NCBI RefSeq assembly: GCF_021631985.1
Contig: NZ_CP070225.1
Span: forward strand, 10,230,001-10,294,000
Length of the DNA stretch: 64,000 nucleotides
Origin: Sandaracinus amylolyticus
GTDB lineage: Bacteria; Myxococcota_A; Polyangia; Polyangiales; Sandaracinaceae
Direction: 5' to 3'
Numbering within the stretch: the first letter of the stretch is position 1; each line of letters opens with the position of its first letter. The translations under genes were made by a program, and so were the position numbers. Below, one piece after another: positions 24,343 through 36,700 of this stretch. The notes below the pieces were generated by a model. That model did not search any database, was not told the DNA's origin, and worked only from the letters and a program-made list of their open reading frames with translations.

Positions 24343-25506
24343 GTGGTGGACTCGATCGACGACCCTCGCGCCGCGCGCGCGCTCTCCGACGTGTGGATTC
24401 GCGCCATCGACGAGGCGGCGCCGGTGCTCCTCGGCCCGCACGATCGCACCGGGGCCGCCCTCGCGGACGAGGTGGCGCGCCTCAGCGAGCTGTACACGCG
24501 TGACCGAGGTGCCCTCCGTTCGCAGAGCGCGGCGCTCGCGGCGCGGCTGCGCTTCTTCCTGCCCCGCGATCTCCCGAAGGTCGAGGGTCCGCTCGCAGAG
24601 CTCGCGTGGGCGGGCGCGCTGCCCGCGGGACCGCGATGGAAGGTGCTCGATCTCGGGGCCGGGCTCGGGACGACGACGCTCGGGATCGCGACGTTCGCGA
24701 AGCGCATGGGGATCGAGGGCCTCGACGTGCTCGCGATCGAGCGCGACGCGCGATCGCTCGACGTGATGAAGCACCTCGCCGCGAAGTGCGGTCGCGGGGC
24801 GCTCGCGGACGAGACGGTGCCGGTGACGCTCGAGACGCGCGAGCTCGACCTCGAGCCGATCGACGTGCGCGCGCTGGGTCGTGGGTACTCGATGGTCGTG
24901 ATCGGGCTCGCGCTGAACGAGCTCTGGACCGCGCATCCCGATCCGCTCGAGCGACGGAGCACGTTGCTCGCGCGCGCGTCGGAGATCCTCGCCGACGACG
25001 GCGTGGTGATCGTGATCGAGCCCGCGCTGCGCGAGAGCTCGCGCGCGCTGCAGCAGCTGCGCGATCGCATCGAGGCGTCGCCGCGTGCACCGTACGTCTT
25101 CGCGCCGTGCACGCGCTCGGGGCCCTGCCCGATGCTCGAGGGCGAGCGCGACTGGTGCCACGAGGAGCTCCCGCTCGCGCTGCCCGACGCGCTGAAGACG
25201 ATCGCGCGCGGCGCCGGGCTTCGCTGGGAAGGGCTCAGCTACGCGTACCTCACGCTGCGCAGGACGCCGGGGCGCGTCGCGGACGTGTGGCGCATCGTGG
25301 GCGGGCCGATCGAGAGCAAGGGACGCACGGAGTGGCATGCGTGCGGCGAGCCCGGGCTGGTGCGCATCGCGCGGCTGACGCGGAACCGCGGGGAGGGCGA
25401 TCCGCTCGAGGGCGCGCGGCGCGGGTCGCTGATCGCGATCGAGGGTGAGACCACGCCGGGCGAGACGCTGCGGAGCGATCGGGCGCGCATCGATCGACGG
25501 CGCTGA
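24343..25506 (+). CDS. Rsm22-like rRNA methyltransferase family
   Basis: A 387-aa SAM-dependent methyltransferase. Motif I is KVLDLGAGLGTTTLGIATF, with a SAM-binding acidic residue in LAIERDARSLDVM. The second half has FAPCTRSGPCPML and DWCHEELPL, the Cys cluster of the Rsm22 family (mitochondrial ribosome assembly and bacterial homologues), which is thought to bind Fe-S. The end LSYAYLTLRR also matches. GTG 24343 starts right after a TAGGCT box. The bacterial function is likely small-subunit rRNA or ribosome maturation; this is inference from the family. Confidence 0.8.
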   Translation: MVDSIDDPRAARALSDVWIRAIDEAAPVLLGPHDRTGAALADEVARLSELYTRDRGALRSQSAALAARLRFFLPRDLPKVEGPLAELAWAGALPAGPRWKVLDLGAGLGTTTLGIATFAKRMGIEGLDVLAIERDARSLDVMKHLAAKCGRGALADETVPVTLETRELDLEPIDVRALGRGYSMVVIGLALNELWTAHPDPLERRSTLLARASEILADDGVVIVIEPALRESSRALQQLRDRIEASPRAPYVFAPCTRSGPCPMLEGERDWCHEELPLALPDALKTIARGAGLRWEGLSYAYLTLRRTPGRVADVWRIVGGPIESKGRTEWHACGEPGLVRIARLTRNRGEGDPLEGARRGSLIAIEGETTPGETLRSDRARIDRRR

Positions 25507-25774
25507 CAGTCTCGGCGGTCGCGTCCGAGCATCGGCACAGCGCGGCACGACGCGTGCGCGTGGAGCACGGTCGTGAGAGCGCGGCAATTCGCGTAAATCG
25601 CTGCCGTTCCGCGTGGCACGTGCAGTGCTCAGGGCGAGGTCGAGCGCGGGGTTGCGCGCTCTTGGAAATCCTCCGTCGCCCTCACGACGGATGCACGAGC
25701 TTCACTTGGTCTCGGTTCCTGGTTCCTCATCCATCCTCCATCCATCCCATCCATCCATCGCGTCGCGTGGGAAC
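25507..25774. other. Intergenic region with ATCC microsatellite, no gene seen
   Basis: A convergent spacer of 330 bp in total. Most of it holds no coding-like frame; codon composition of the short open frames is poor. At 25728-25760 lies a run of catcc/atcc units. A TGGCAC-N4-GTGCT element at 25614 is near a sigma-54 consensus but lacks a gene to drive. Confidence 0.45.
25728..25760. repeat. ATCC-type short tandem repeat
   Basis: The run consists of catccatcctccatccatcc followed by more catc units. It is AT-richer than its surroundings and prone to slippage. It lies between convergent genes and has no coding effect. Confidence 0.75.
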
Positions 25775-25836
25775 GACGCGGCGGTCCCCCCCTGCCCGGG
25801 GGGCCGCCGCGTCATGCGCTACGGAATTCGTAGCGC
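25775..25836 (-). terminator. Double hairpin after the TolC-like gene
   Basis: Two nested-free hairpins lie directly beyond the TAG stop. The first is GCGCTACG-gaatt-CGTAGCGC (25816-25836). The second is a 16-bp GC stem with one bulge, gacgcggcggtcccccc / ggggggccgccgcgtc (25775-25813). No T tract follows, but the pair would be a very strong RNA structure and could protect or end both convergent transcripts. Confidence 0.65.
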
Positions 25837-27195
25837 CTACAGATCCCCGACGGCGGTGAGCAGATCGACGCGCGCGTTGTCGAGCTCGAGCTCGGCGAGG
25901 ATGCGCTGCAGATCGGCCTGCTCCGCGTCGCGACGCGCGGCGTCGAGCTCGAGGCCCGTGTTCGCGCCGGCGCGATAGCCCTCTTCGGTCTGCTCGACGG
26001 CGCGTCGCGCGATCTCGGCCTGGCGCGTCGCGATCGCGAGCGCCCGCTCCGCGGTCTCGATGCGGCGGCGCGCGTCGCGGATCTCGACGCGCACGCGGCG
26101 CCGGAGGCCATCGACGAATTCGTCGGACTGCGAGACCTGCGCCTGGGCCTCGCGCAGCGCGCCGTAGCGCGCGCCGCCGTCGTAGAACGGGATGCTCAGC
26201 GTCGCGGTCGCGACCCACTGCGCGGGATCGGGATTGAAGATCGTCGTGGGCGCGGTGAGCGTGCCGACCCATCCCAGCGAGAGCGAGGGGACGAAGCGGT
26301 ACCACGCATCGTCGACGAGGCGTCCCGCCTGCTCGCGTCGCACGAGCGCGGCGCGCACGTCGGAGCGCGTGGCCTGGGCCCGCTCGATCGCGGCTTCTTC
26401 GCTGGGCACGACCGGGAGCGCCGAGGGCGCGGGCTCGATCGCGACGTCGAGCCCCAGCGCTTCACCGAGCTGATCCCACGCGCGCTCGAGCGCGGCGTCG
26501 GCATCCGCGGCGCGGCGCATCGCGTCGAGCGCGGCGACCTCGGCGCGCGCGGCGTCGAGCCCGATCGCGGCGCCCGCTTCCACGCGCAGCTGCGCCGCGC
26601 GGAGCTGACGTACTGCGTCGGCGATCTGTGCGCGCGTGAGCTCGGACGCGCGCTGCGCCGCGAGCGCGGTGAAGAAGACGCGCGCGATCGCCGCGTGCGC
26701 GGCGCGACGCGCGTCGTCGAGCTCGGCCCGCGCCGCGTCCGACTCGCTCTCCGCGATGCGGATCTGCGACACCGCGCGCATCGAGAGCGTCTCGCTGATC
26801 GTGAGCTGACCCGTGATCGAGTCGGCGGGGCGCACCGTGCCGACGCCCGCGCGCTCGATCGACTCGTCGAGCCGCGAGTAGCTCACGCTGCCCGTGACCA
26901 GCGGAAGGATCCCCGCCCACGCGATGCGCTCCGCGGCCTCGGTGCGATCGACCTGTAGGCGCGCGATCACGAGATCGACCGCTTCGGCGTCGGCGCGCGA
27001 GAGCGCTTCGTCGAGCGTGAGCCGTTCGGGCGGAGGTTGTGGGAGAGGGGGCGCGGCCCAGGTGTCGTCGCTCGCCTCTTCCTGCGCGCCCGCCGTGCGA
27101 GGGCACAGCGCGATGACGGTGCTCACTGCGACGACGGCGAGCCACGTCACGTCGTTCCGACGTTGTCCTCGCATCGCGCGGCGAGTATTGCTCAT
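25837..27195 (-). CDS. TolC-family outer-membrane efflux protein
   Basis: A 452-aa outer-membrane channel. It has an N-terminal signal (VVAVSTVIALCPRTAGAQ), then the OEP repeat: ERLTLDEALSRADAEAVDL, long alpha-helical segments with heptads and short barrel strands (GSVSYSRLD; PSLSLGWVGTL). The second repeat shows RSDVRAALVRREQAGRLVDDAWYRFVPSLSL and TEEGYRAGANTGLELDAARRD, typical of TolC/NodT. It would complete a tripartite pump with the adaptor and RND genes on the other strand, whose start is 41 bp away; the shared intergenic region should hold both promoters. Confidence 0.9.
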   Translation of the reverse strand: MSNTRRAMRGQRRNDVTWLAVVAVSTVIALCPRTAGAQEEASDDTWAAPPLPQPPPERLTLDEALSRADAEAVDLVIARLQVDRTEAAERIAWAGILPLVTGSVSYSRLDESIERAGVGTVRPADSITGQLTISETLSMRAVSQIRIAESESDAARAELDDARRAAHAAIARVFFTALAAQRASELTRAQIADAVRQLRAAQLRVEAGAAIGLDAARAEVAALDAMRRAADADAALERAWDQLGEALGLDVAIEPAPSALPVVPSEEAAIERAQATRSDVRAALVRREQAGRLVDDAWYRFVPSLSLGWVGTLTAPTTIFNPDPAQWVATATLSIPFYDGGARYGALREAQAQVSQSDEFVDGLRRRVRVEIRDARRRIETAERALAIATRQAEIARRAVEQTEEGYRAGANTGLELDAARRDAEQADLQRILAELELDNARVDLLTAVGDL

Positions 27196-27236
27196 GAGTC
27201 GCGGGTCCGCCCGGATGGACGTTCCCGATCATTGCT

Positions 27237-28369
27237 ATGAGCTCAAACTATCGTCGTCACGCCGCGGCCCTCGCGCTCGTCGCCCTGCTCGTCGTCGGAT
27301 GTGGCAGCAGTGAGCGCGGCGGAAGCGGTACGCCCAGCGCGGCCGCGCGCGCGCCTTCGGGGCCGCGCACCGTGATCACCGCGCGTGCCGAGGCGACCGC
27401 ATGGCGTCGCACGCTCTCGCTCGGCGGCACCCTCGAGGCCCCGGAGCGCGTCGAGGTCGCGGCGCGCGTGGAGGGCGCGATCGTCGGGCTCGATGCCGAG
27501 CTGGGCGACTTCGTGCGCCGTGGGAGCACGCTGGCGCGCATCACCTCCGAGGACTTCGCGGCGCGCGTCGCGCAGAGCGAGGCGGAGCTCGCGCAGGCGC
27601 GCCTCGATCTCGAGCGCGCCGATCGCCTCGCGCAGGGCGATCTCGCGACGCGCGAGCGGCTCGAGCAGGCGCGCACGAAGCTGAGCGTGGCCGAGGCGCA
27701 GCGCGCGCTCGCGGGGCGACAGTTGCGTGACACGCGGGTGACGGCGCCGTTCGATGGAGCGATCGCCGAGCGGCTGGTCTCGCCCGGCGCGTTCGTGCGG
27801 GTCGGGACCCCGCTCTTCGTGTTGGTCGCGACCTCGCCGTTGCGGCTGGCGATCGACGTGCCGGAGCGGCTCGGCGGCGTGGTGCGCGAGTCGACGCCGG
27901 TCGCGATCGAGCTCGACGGAGTGACCCGCGAGACCGCGGGCGAGGCGCACATCGCGCGGGTCGCGCCGGTGGTCGATCCCGAGACGCGCACGTACCGCGC
28001 GCAGGTCGAGGTCCCCGCGCCCGAGGGCTCGGTGCTGCGCCCCGGCATGTACGTGCGCGCGACGATCGATCTCGGCGCGGTCGACGACGCGGTGAGCGTG
28101 CCGCGTCCCGCGGTGTTCGAGGTGCTCGGTCGATCGCGCGTGGTCGAGGTGGTCGAGGGGCGCACGCGGCCGCGCGACGTCGAGATCGTCGGCGAGGGTG
28201 AGGGCGTCGCGATCGTGCGTGGGCTCACGCCGGGCGCGCTCGTGGTGGCGCGGAGCCCCGGCCTGCTCGCGCCCGATCTCGAGGTGCGGATCGCCGACGA
28301 GGAAGAGGCCGAGCCCGCGGCGGCGGCGCGCGCGCAGGACGACGAGAGCGCGGGCGCGCGGAGCGGCTC

Positions 28370-28373
<4 letters not shown>
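27237..28373 (+). CDS. RND efflux periplasmic adaptor (MFP), lipoprotein
   Basis: A 378-aa adaptor protein with lipobox LVVGC near residue 22. It has the HlyD/AcrA order: barrel-sandwich half (GTLEAPERVEVAARVEGAIVGL), a coiled-coil hairpin (SEAELAQARLDLERADRLAQGDLATRERLEQARTK as two helices), the second lipoyl half (TRVTAPFDGAIAERLVSPGAFV) and beta-barrel domains (RPGMYVRATIDLG). It links the inner-membrane RND pump to the TolC-like channel. Its stop overlaps the pump start (GTGA), so the two are coupled. Confidence 0.92.
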
Positions 28374-31483
<3,110 letters not shown>

Positions 31484-31507
31484 GACGCGCGGGGCGCTCG
31501 GAGCTGG

Positions 31508-31513
31508 TAGCTT
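31508..31513 (+). promoter_or_regulatory. TAnnnT -10-like box, leaderless spacing
   Basis: TAGCTT ends 7 nt before GTG 31521. This spacing favours GTG 31521 over the TTG at 31512 as the MmcQ-like gene's start. Confidence 0.4.
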
Positions 31514-31520
31514 GCTCGTC

Positions 31521-31871
31521 GTGGTGAGCGGTCAGCGATTCCGCGAGCTCGCGCTCTCGCTCGAGGGCGCCTACGAGGTGGAGCACTTCGACCGCGCGGC
31601 GTTCCGCACCAAGCGCCGGATCTTCGCGACGCTGCCGCCGGACGCGGCGTCGGCGAACCTGATGTTCGATGCCGACACCCAGGAAGCGATCTGCGAAGCG
31701 CTGCCCGATTCGTTCGCGCCGGTGCCCGGTGGCTGGGGGCGGATGGGCGCCACGACGGTGAACCTGCGCACCGTCTCCGAGCGCGATCTGGAGCGAGCGC
31801 TGCGAGACGCCCACGCGCGCGCGAGCGAGCCTACGAAGAAGAAGACTGCCGCGAAGAAGAAGCGCGGCTGA
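31521..31871 (+). CDS. MmcQ/YjbR family DNA-binding-fold protein
   Basis: A 116-aa protein with the family pattern: FRELALSLEGAYEVEHFDRAAFRTKRRIFATL in order, then MFDADTQEAICEA and a Gly/Trp turn (PVPGGWGRMGATTVNL). Members adopt a double-wing MotA-like fold; a DNA-binding role is proposed but not proven. The C-terminus adds a Lys/Ala tail (TKKKTAAKKKRG) that would bind nucleic acid. GTG 31521 is chosen for the promoter spacing. Confidence 0.8.
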   Translation: MVSGQRFRELALSLEGAYEVEHFDRAAFRTKRRIFATLPPDAASANLMFDADTQEAICEALPDSFAPVPGGWGRMGATTVNLRTVSERDLERALRDAHARASEPTKKKTAAKKKRG

Positions 31872-31977
31872 CGCGGTCGGAGCAGGCGCGCGTTTCGGGA
31901 CCATGCGCGCCTGGTTTCGGGCCACGCGGACGGTTGCCCGGCGCGGGGCAGGGCGGTAGCTTCGGCCCCCCAACCCG

Positions 31978-32904
31978 ATGCCTGCGCTCCTCGATCAGCA
32001 GTTCCTGTTCGTCGTCGGCAAAGGAGGCGTCGGCAAGACCACCGTCGCGGCGTCGCTCGGCCTCGCGGCGGCGCGCAAGGGCAAGCGCGTGCTGGTCGCG
32101 ATGGCGAACGCGAAGGAGCGTCTCTCGACGCTGCTCGAGGTGGAGCCGATCGGGCCGCACAACCAGAACGTCGCGCCGAATTTCGACGCGGTGAACATGG
32201 TCCCGCAGCACGCGCTCGAGGAGTACGGCCTCATGGTGCTCAAGTCGCGCACGCTGCAGCGCGCGATCTTCGAGAACCGCATCGTGACCGCGCTGCTCCG
32301 CGGCACGCCCGGCATCGAGGCGTGGTCGATGCTCGGCAAGGCGTTCTTCCACACCAAGGAGACGCTCCCCGACGGGCGCAGCAAGCGCTACGACCTCGTG
32401 ATCCTCGACGCGCCGGCGACCGGGCACGGGCTCGACATGCTGCGGGTGCCGAAGGTGATCGTGGACGTCGCGCCTCCGGGCCTCCTGCGCCGCGAGGCCG
32501 AGGACGCGCTCGCGCTCTTCCGCGATCCCGCGCGCTGCGGCGTGGTGCTCGTGACGCTCGCCGAGGACATGCCGGCGAACGAGACGATCGAGCTGCACGG
32601 CGCGGTGGTGAAGGAGCTCGGGATGCACCCCCAGGCGCTGGTGGTGAACCAGGTGCTCCCGCGCCTGTTCACGACGACCGAGCGCGACGCGGTGGGCGAG
32701 CTCGCGACGCAGCTCGCGAGCGGCTCGCCGCTGCACGGGCTCGCGCTCGCCGGGCGGGCGCGCGCGATCCGCGAGGGTGTGCAGGAGCAGAGCCTCGCGA
32801 AGCTCGCGTCGGCGCTGCCGAAGCTGCCGCGCGTCACGCTGCCGATGCTGTTCACGCCGGAGTTCCGGCGCGAGTCGATCGAGTCGCTCAGCAGCGCGTT
32901 CTGA
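31978..32904 (+). CDS. ArsA/GET3-type anion-transporting ATPase
   Basis: A 308-aa P-loop ATPase of the deviant Walker type: VVGKGGVGKTTVAASLGLAAA (deviant signature Lys plus Walker A) at about residues 12-32, and YDLVILDAPATGHGLDML as switch II. The C-terminal third is shorter than in E. coli ArsA (single ATPase domain), like the many myxobacterial ArsA paralogues of unknown cargo. No arsenic genes are nearby, so arsenite export is unlikely; a role in protein targeting or assembly is possible. ATG 31978 is preceded by a TAGCTT box at 31957. Confidence 0.85.
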   Translation: MPALLDQQFLFVVGKGGVGKTTVAASLGLAAARKGKRVLVAMANAKERLSTLLEVEPIGPHNQNVAPNFDAVNMVPQHALEEYGLMVLKSRTLQRAIFENRIVTALLRGTPGIEAWSMLGKAFFHTKETLPDGRSKRYDLVILDAPATGHGLDMLRVPKVIVDVAPPGLLRREAEDALALFRDPARCGVVLVTLAEDMPANETIELHGAVVKELGMHPQALVVNQVLPRLFTTTERDAVGELATQLASGSPLHGLALAGRARAIREGVQEQSLAKLASALPKLPRVTLPMLFTPEFRRESIESLSSAF

Positions 32905-33015
32905 CAGCGCGCCCGTTCCGAGACAGATTGGGCTCCTAGTGCTGCTGCCCGGATGTTCGTACCGGGATCGATGTTCAGCCCGGAACGAACGGCCGGGCGG
33001 CAGTACGAGGAGAAA

Positions 33016-33034
33016 CCCGGAGCGAAGCTCCGGG
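33016..33034 (+). repeat. Perfect hairpin upstream of sspB
   Basis: CCCGGAGC-gaa-GCTCCGGG lies 22 bp before the sspB start and 110 bp after the ArsA-like stop. It could be the ArsA-like gene's terminator or a structured sspB leader. No T tract follows. Confidence 0.55.
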
Positions 33035-33056
33035 CGGAGAGATTAGAGAGAGCGAG

Positions 33057-33581
33057 ATGCGGCGCGCCGAGATCCATCACCCCATCCACGCGGCGATCGA
33101 CGACATCTGGAACGCCGGTCACACGCCGCGCATCCAGGTGGACGCGCGGCGCGACGACGTGGTGGTGCCCGAATTCGTGAAGACGAAGTGGGGCGCGCGC
33201 CTCGTGCTCGATCTCGACGCGAGCTGGCCGCTGAACCTGACCACGAGCGCGGCGGGCATCGAGGTGGACCTCGCGTTCCAGGGGCAGGTCACGCGCTGCA
33301 CGCTGCCGTGGGCGTCGATCTACGTGGTGCTCGATCGCGCGACCGGGCGCGGCATCGTGATCGAGAGCCACCTGCCGAAGGACGACACGCTGCAGACGCA
33401 CCCCGAGCGTCCGGCGATGCGCGAGGGCATCGAGAGCAGCGAAGGACCGAGCGAGCCCAAGGCCGAGGCGCCTGCTCCCACGCCCGCACCGGCCGCCACG
33501 GCGGACGAGAAGGCGGAGTCGTCGGACGAAGAAGCGAAGCGCCGCCGCGCCCGCTTCAAGGTGATCGACGGCGGTCGCTGA
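33057..33581 (+). CDS. sspB: ClpXP adaptor SspB-like protein
   Basis: A 174-aa protein matching SspB, which tethers ssrA-tagged proteins to ClpXP. The folded domain (about residues 20-120) shows HTPRIQVDARRDDVVVPEFV, LVLDLDASWPLNL and GIEVDLAFQGQVTRCTLPWASIY, the expected substrate-binding sandwich. Then comes a Pro/Ala/Glu-rich disordered linker and a C-terminal RRRARFKVIDGGR resembling the ClpX-binding (XB) tail. The linker-tail layout is exactly that of SspB in other bacteria. ATG 33057 has a gagagag purine stretch upstream. Confidence 0.85.
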   Translation: MRRAEIHHPIHAAIDDIWNAGHTPRIQVDARRDDVVVPEFVKTKWGARLVLDLDASWPLNLTTSAAGIEVDLAFQGQVTRCTLPWASIYVVLDRATGRGIVIESHLPKDDTLQTHPERPAMREGIESSEGPSEPKAEAPAPTPAPAATADEKAESSDEEAKRRRARFKVIDGGR

Positions 33582-33607
33582 TCGCGCTTCGCGCGAGGAG
33601 AATTTCA

Positions 33608-33713
33608 CCACAGAGGACGCAGAGAGCCGCAGAGCTCTCCCTCTCTGCGGCCCTCCGTGGTTCCGCTGTTCCGAGTCCACGTGCGTGGACTCGGAAGTCC
33701 ACGGCGTGGACTC
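33608..33713. repeat. Nested inverted repeats (CCACAGAGG type plus GAGTCCACG hairpins)
   Basis: First, CCACAGAGGACGCAGAGAG (33608) pairs with CTCTCTGCGGCCCTCCGTGG (to 33660). Then two short hairpins in tandem: GAGTCCACG-tg-CGTGGACTC (33673-33692) and AGTCCACG-g-CGTGGACT (33696-33712). The first resembles the accacagaggcacagag-type intergenic repeat seen in many bacterial genomes. It lies between convergent sspB and the Cys-rich gene. Confidence 0.8.
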
Positions 33714-33717
33714 GTGA

Positions 33718-36700
33718 TCAGCGCGTTCGACGGCGCTGCGCGAGCGCGAGCGCGATCATCGCGAGCACGATCAGCGCCGGTCCGCTCGGGCGCGAGCCCG
33801 GGGATGCCGCGCACAGCGCGCCGCCGCTGAAGCCACCGGGCTGCACGCTCGCGCTCGGGTCGAGGTAGTCGGGCGTTCCGTCGCCGTCGCTGTCGTCGTC
33901 GCGCGGATCGCCGTTGTCGTTCACGTCCTCGTCGATCGTCGAGATGCCGTCGCCGTCGTCGTCGGGATCGAGGTAGTCGGGCGTTCCGTCGCCGTCGGTG
34001 TCGTCGTCGTCGGGCTCGCCGTCGTCGTTCACGTCCTCGTCGGACGTGGGCACTCCGTCGCCGTCGTCGTCGGGGTCGCGCCAGTCGGCGGTGCCGTCGC
34101 CGTCGGTGTCGGGCTCTTCGGGGCGAGTGCCGCCGTCGTCGGGATCGAACGCGTCGTCGAGCCCGTCGCCGTCGGAGTCCTCGCCGCTCGGGGTGCGATC
34201 GGGCGTGCCGTCGTGATCGCCGTCGGTGCCCTCGGTCGCGTCGGGCGCGCCGTCGCCGTCGGTGTCGACGTCGCGCCAGTCGGGCGTGCCGTCGTCATCG
34301 GTGTCGGGGCCGGGCAGCGGCGTGCCGTCGACGACGTCGGGCAGGCCGTCGCGATCGGCGTCGTCGCCGTCGTCGATGCGTCCGTCGCCGTCGGCGTCCT
34401 CGCCGCCCGCTTCGTGGGTGTCGGTGAGCCCGTCGCCGTCGGAGTCGACGTCGAGGAAGTCGCGATGATCGTCGCCGTCGGTGTCGCGCAGCGGCAGCGG
34501 CGACGCGAGGAGGCGATCGTCGAGGCCGTCGCGATCGGCGTCGGTCAGCCCGTCGACGCGTCCGTCGCCGTCCGCATCGATGCCGCCGCCCTCGCGCAGA
34601 TCGGTGAGGCCGTCGCCGTCGGCGTCGAGGTCGAGGTGGTTCGGGATCCCGTCCTCGTCGAAGTCGACGTCGCGCACGAGCGTGTCGCACGCGCCGTCGG
34701 CGTCGGTGTCGTCGCACTCGACGGCGTCGGGATCGGCGTAGTCGGGCACTCCGTCGTCGTCCGCGTCGAGCGAGCGATCGGTGCCGAGCTCGTCGGCGTC
34801 GGGGATGCCGTCGTCGTCGTCGTCGACGTCGGTCACGTCGTCGACGCCGTCGCCGTCGCTGTCGGGCGGCGAGCACGCGCCGCCGTCGTCGCAGATCTCG
34901 AAGCCCGCGCAGGTCTCGTCGACGACGCACTCCACGCACAGGCCGCCGTCGCAGATCGGCGTCGGCGCCGCGCACTCGGCGTCGCTGGTGCACCGCGGCA
35001 CGCACTCGCCGAGCGCGACGTTGCAGCGCTCGGCCGCGCTGCACGTCGAGTCGTCGCTGCACTCGACGCACACCACGCCGTCGTCGCGCGGGACGCAGAG
35101 CGGGGCGGGGGCCTCGCATCCGAAGTCCATGCCGGTGCCGGTCGCGGTGTCGCCGCAGGTCACGCACACGCGCGTGCCCGCGCTCGACACGCAGACCTCG
35201 TCGGGCGCCGCGCATCCGGGATCGAGCCCCGCACCGTCGTCGAAGCACACGACGCACACCGGCGTCGCGCCGCTCTCGTCGCAGAGCGCGGCGGTGCCGC
35301 CGCAGCCGGTGTCGCGATCGCCGCCGCTCGCGTCGTCGACGCACGCGACGCACTCGCCCGCGTCGCAGATCGGCGCGCTCGTGTCGCAGCCCGCGTCGGT
35401 CGCGCCCGCGCCCGCATCGTCGACGCACGCGACGCACGCACTCGCGCCGGCCGTGCCGTCGCACACGCCGGTGCTGCACGGCGCGCCGGGGCCACGCGGC
35501 GTCGCCATGCACGCGCCCGCGGTGCACGCGTCGGTCGTGCACTCGAGCCCGTCGTCGCAATCCGCGTCGGCGACGCAGCCGACGCACACCGAGGTCGCGC
35601 CGCGATCGTCGCAGAACGGCGAGCCCGCGCTGCACCCGCTGTCGACACCGGTGCCGGTGCTGTCGTCGAGGCAGGGCGCGCACTCGGGCGCGCTCGCCGC
35701 TCCGTCGCACACGCCGGTCGCGCACGTGGTGCCCGCGGCGCGCGGGGTCGCGGTGCACGCGCCCGCGCTGCACGCGTCGGTCGTGCACTCGTTGCCGTCG
35801 TCGCAGTCGGCGGCGACGGTGCAGCCGCGGCACACCGGCGAGGCGCCCGAGGTGTCGCACACCGGCGCGCCCGCGGTGCAGCCGCTGTCCTGCGAGGTGC
35901 CGCCCGCGTCGTCGATGCAGGTCACGCACTCGGGCGTCGCGCCGCTCGCGTCGCACACGCCGCCGGTGCACGCATCACCGGTCGCGCGATCGGTGTGCGA
36001 GCAGATGCCGGCGCTGCACGCGTCGTTCGTGCAGCCGTTGCCGTCGTCGCAGTCGCTCGCGCCGAGGCACGCGACGCACGTCGCGCTCGAGGCATCGCAG
36101 AAGGGCGTGCTCGCGCTGCACCCGCTGTCGGTCCCGCCGCCCGCTTCGTCGTCGAGGCAGGCCACGCACGCGGGCGCGCTCGTGCTCCCGTTGCACACGC
36201 CGCCGGCGCAGAGCGTCGATGCGGGCAGCGGCGTGCGCACGCACGTCCCGGCGACGCACGCGTCCGCCGTGCACGCGTTGCCGTCGCCGCAGTCGGTCGC
36301 GCTGGTGCACCCGACGCACGCCGAGCCGGTCGGGGTCTGCACGCACGTCGGCGTCGACGCGGTGCACCCAGTGTCGACACCGGGCGCGGTCGCGTCGTCG
36401 ACGCAGCCGAGGAACACCGGGACCACCGGCGGCGCGCAGCGATCGACGCCTTCGAGGCACACGCCCGAGGGACAGTCGGCGCCGGTGGTGCACGCCGCGG
36501 GACGACCGTCGGCGCACACGAAGTCGTTCTGGATGCCGGAGAACTCCGACGAGCTGCCGGCGTACGCGATCGCGCCGCCGAGCGCGCCGAAGTCCGCGAG
36601 CACGTCGAGCGGCACCGCGACCGTGATGAAGAAGTCGCCCGCGGGATCGGTGTCGTCGGGACAGAAGTTCGTGCCGGGCGGCGGTGCCTGCGTCACCCGC

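Noticed and set aside
25614-25630. Sigma-54-like TGGCAC-N4-GTGCT element
   Set aside because: The -12 part lacks TT and no gene lies downstream on that strand.
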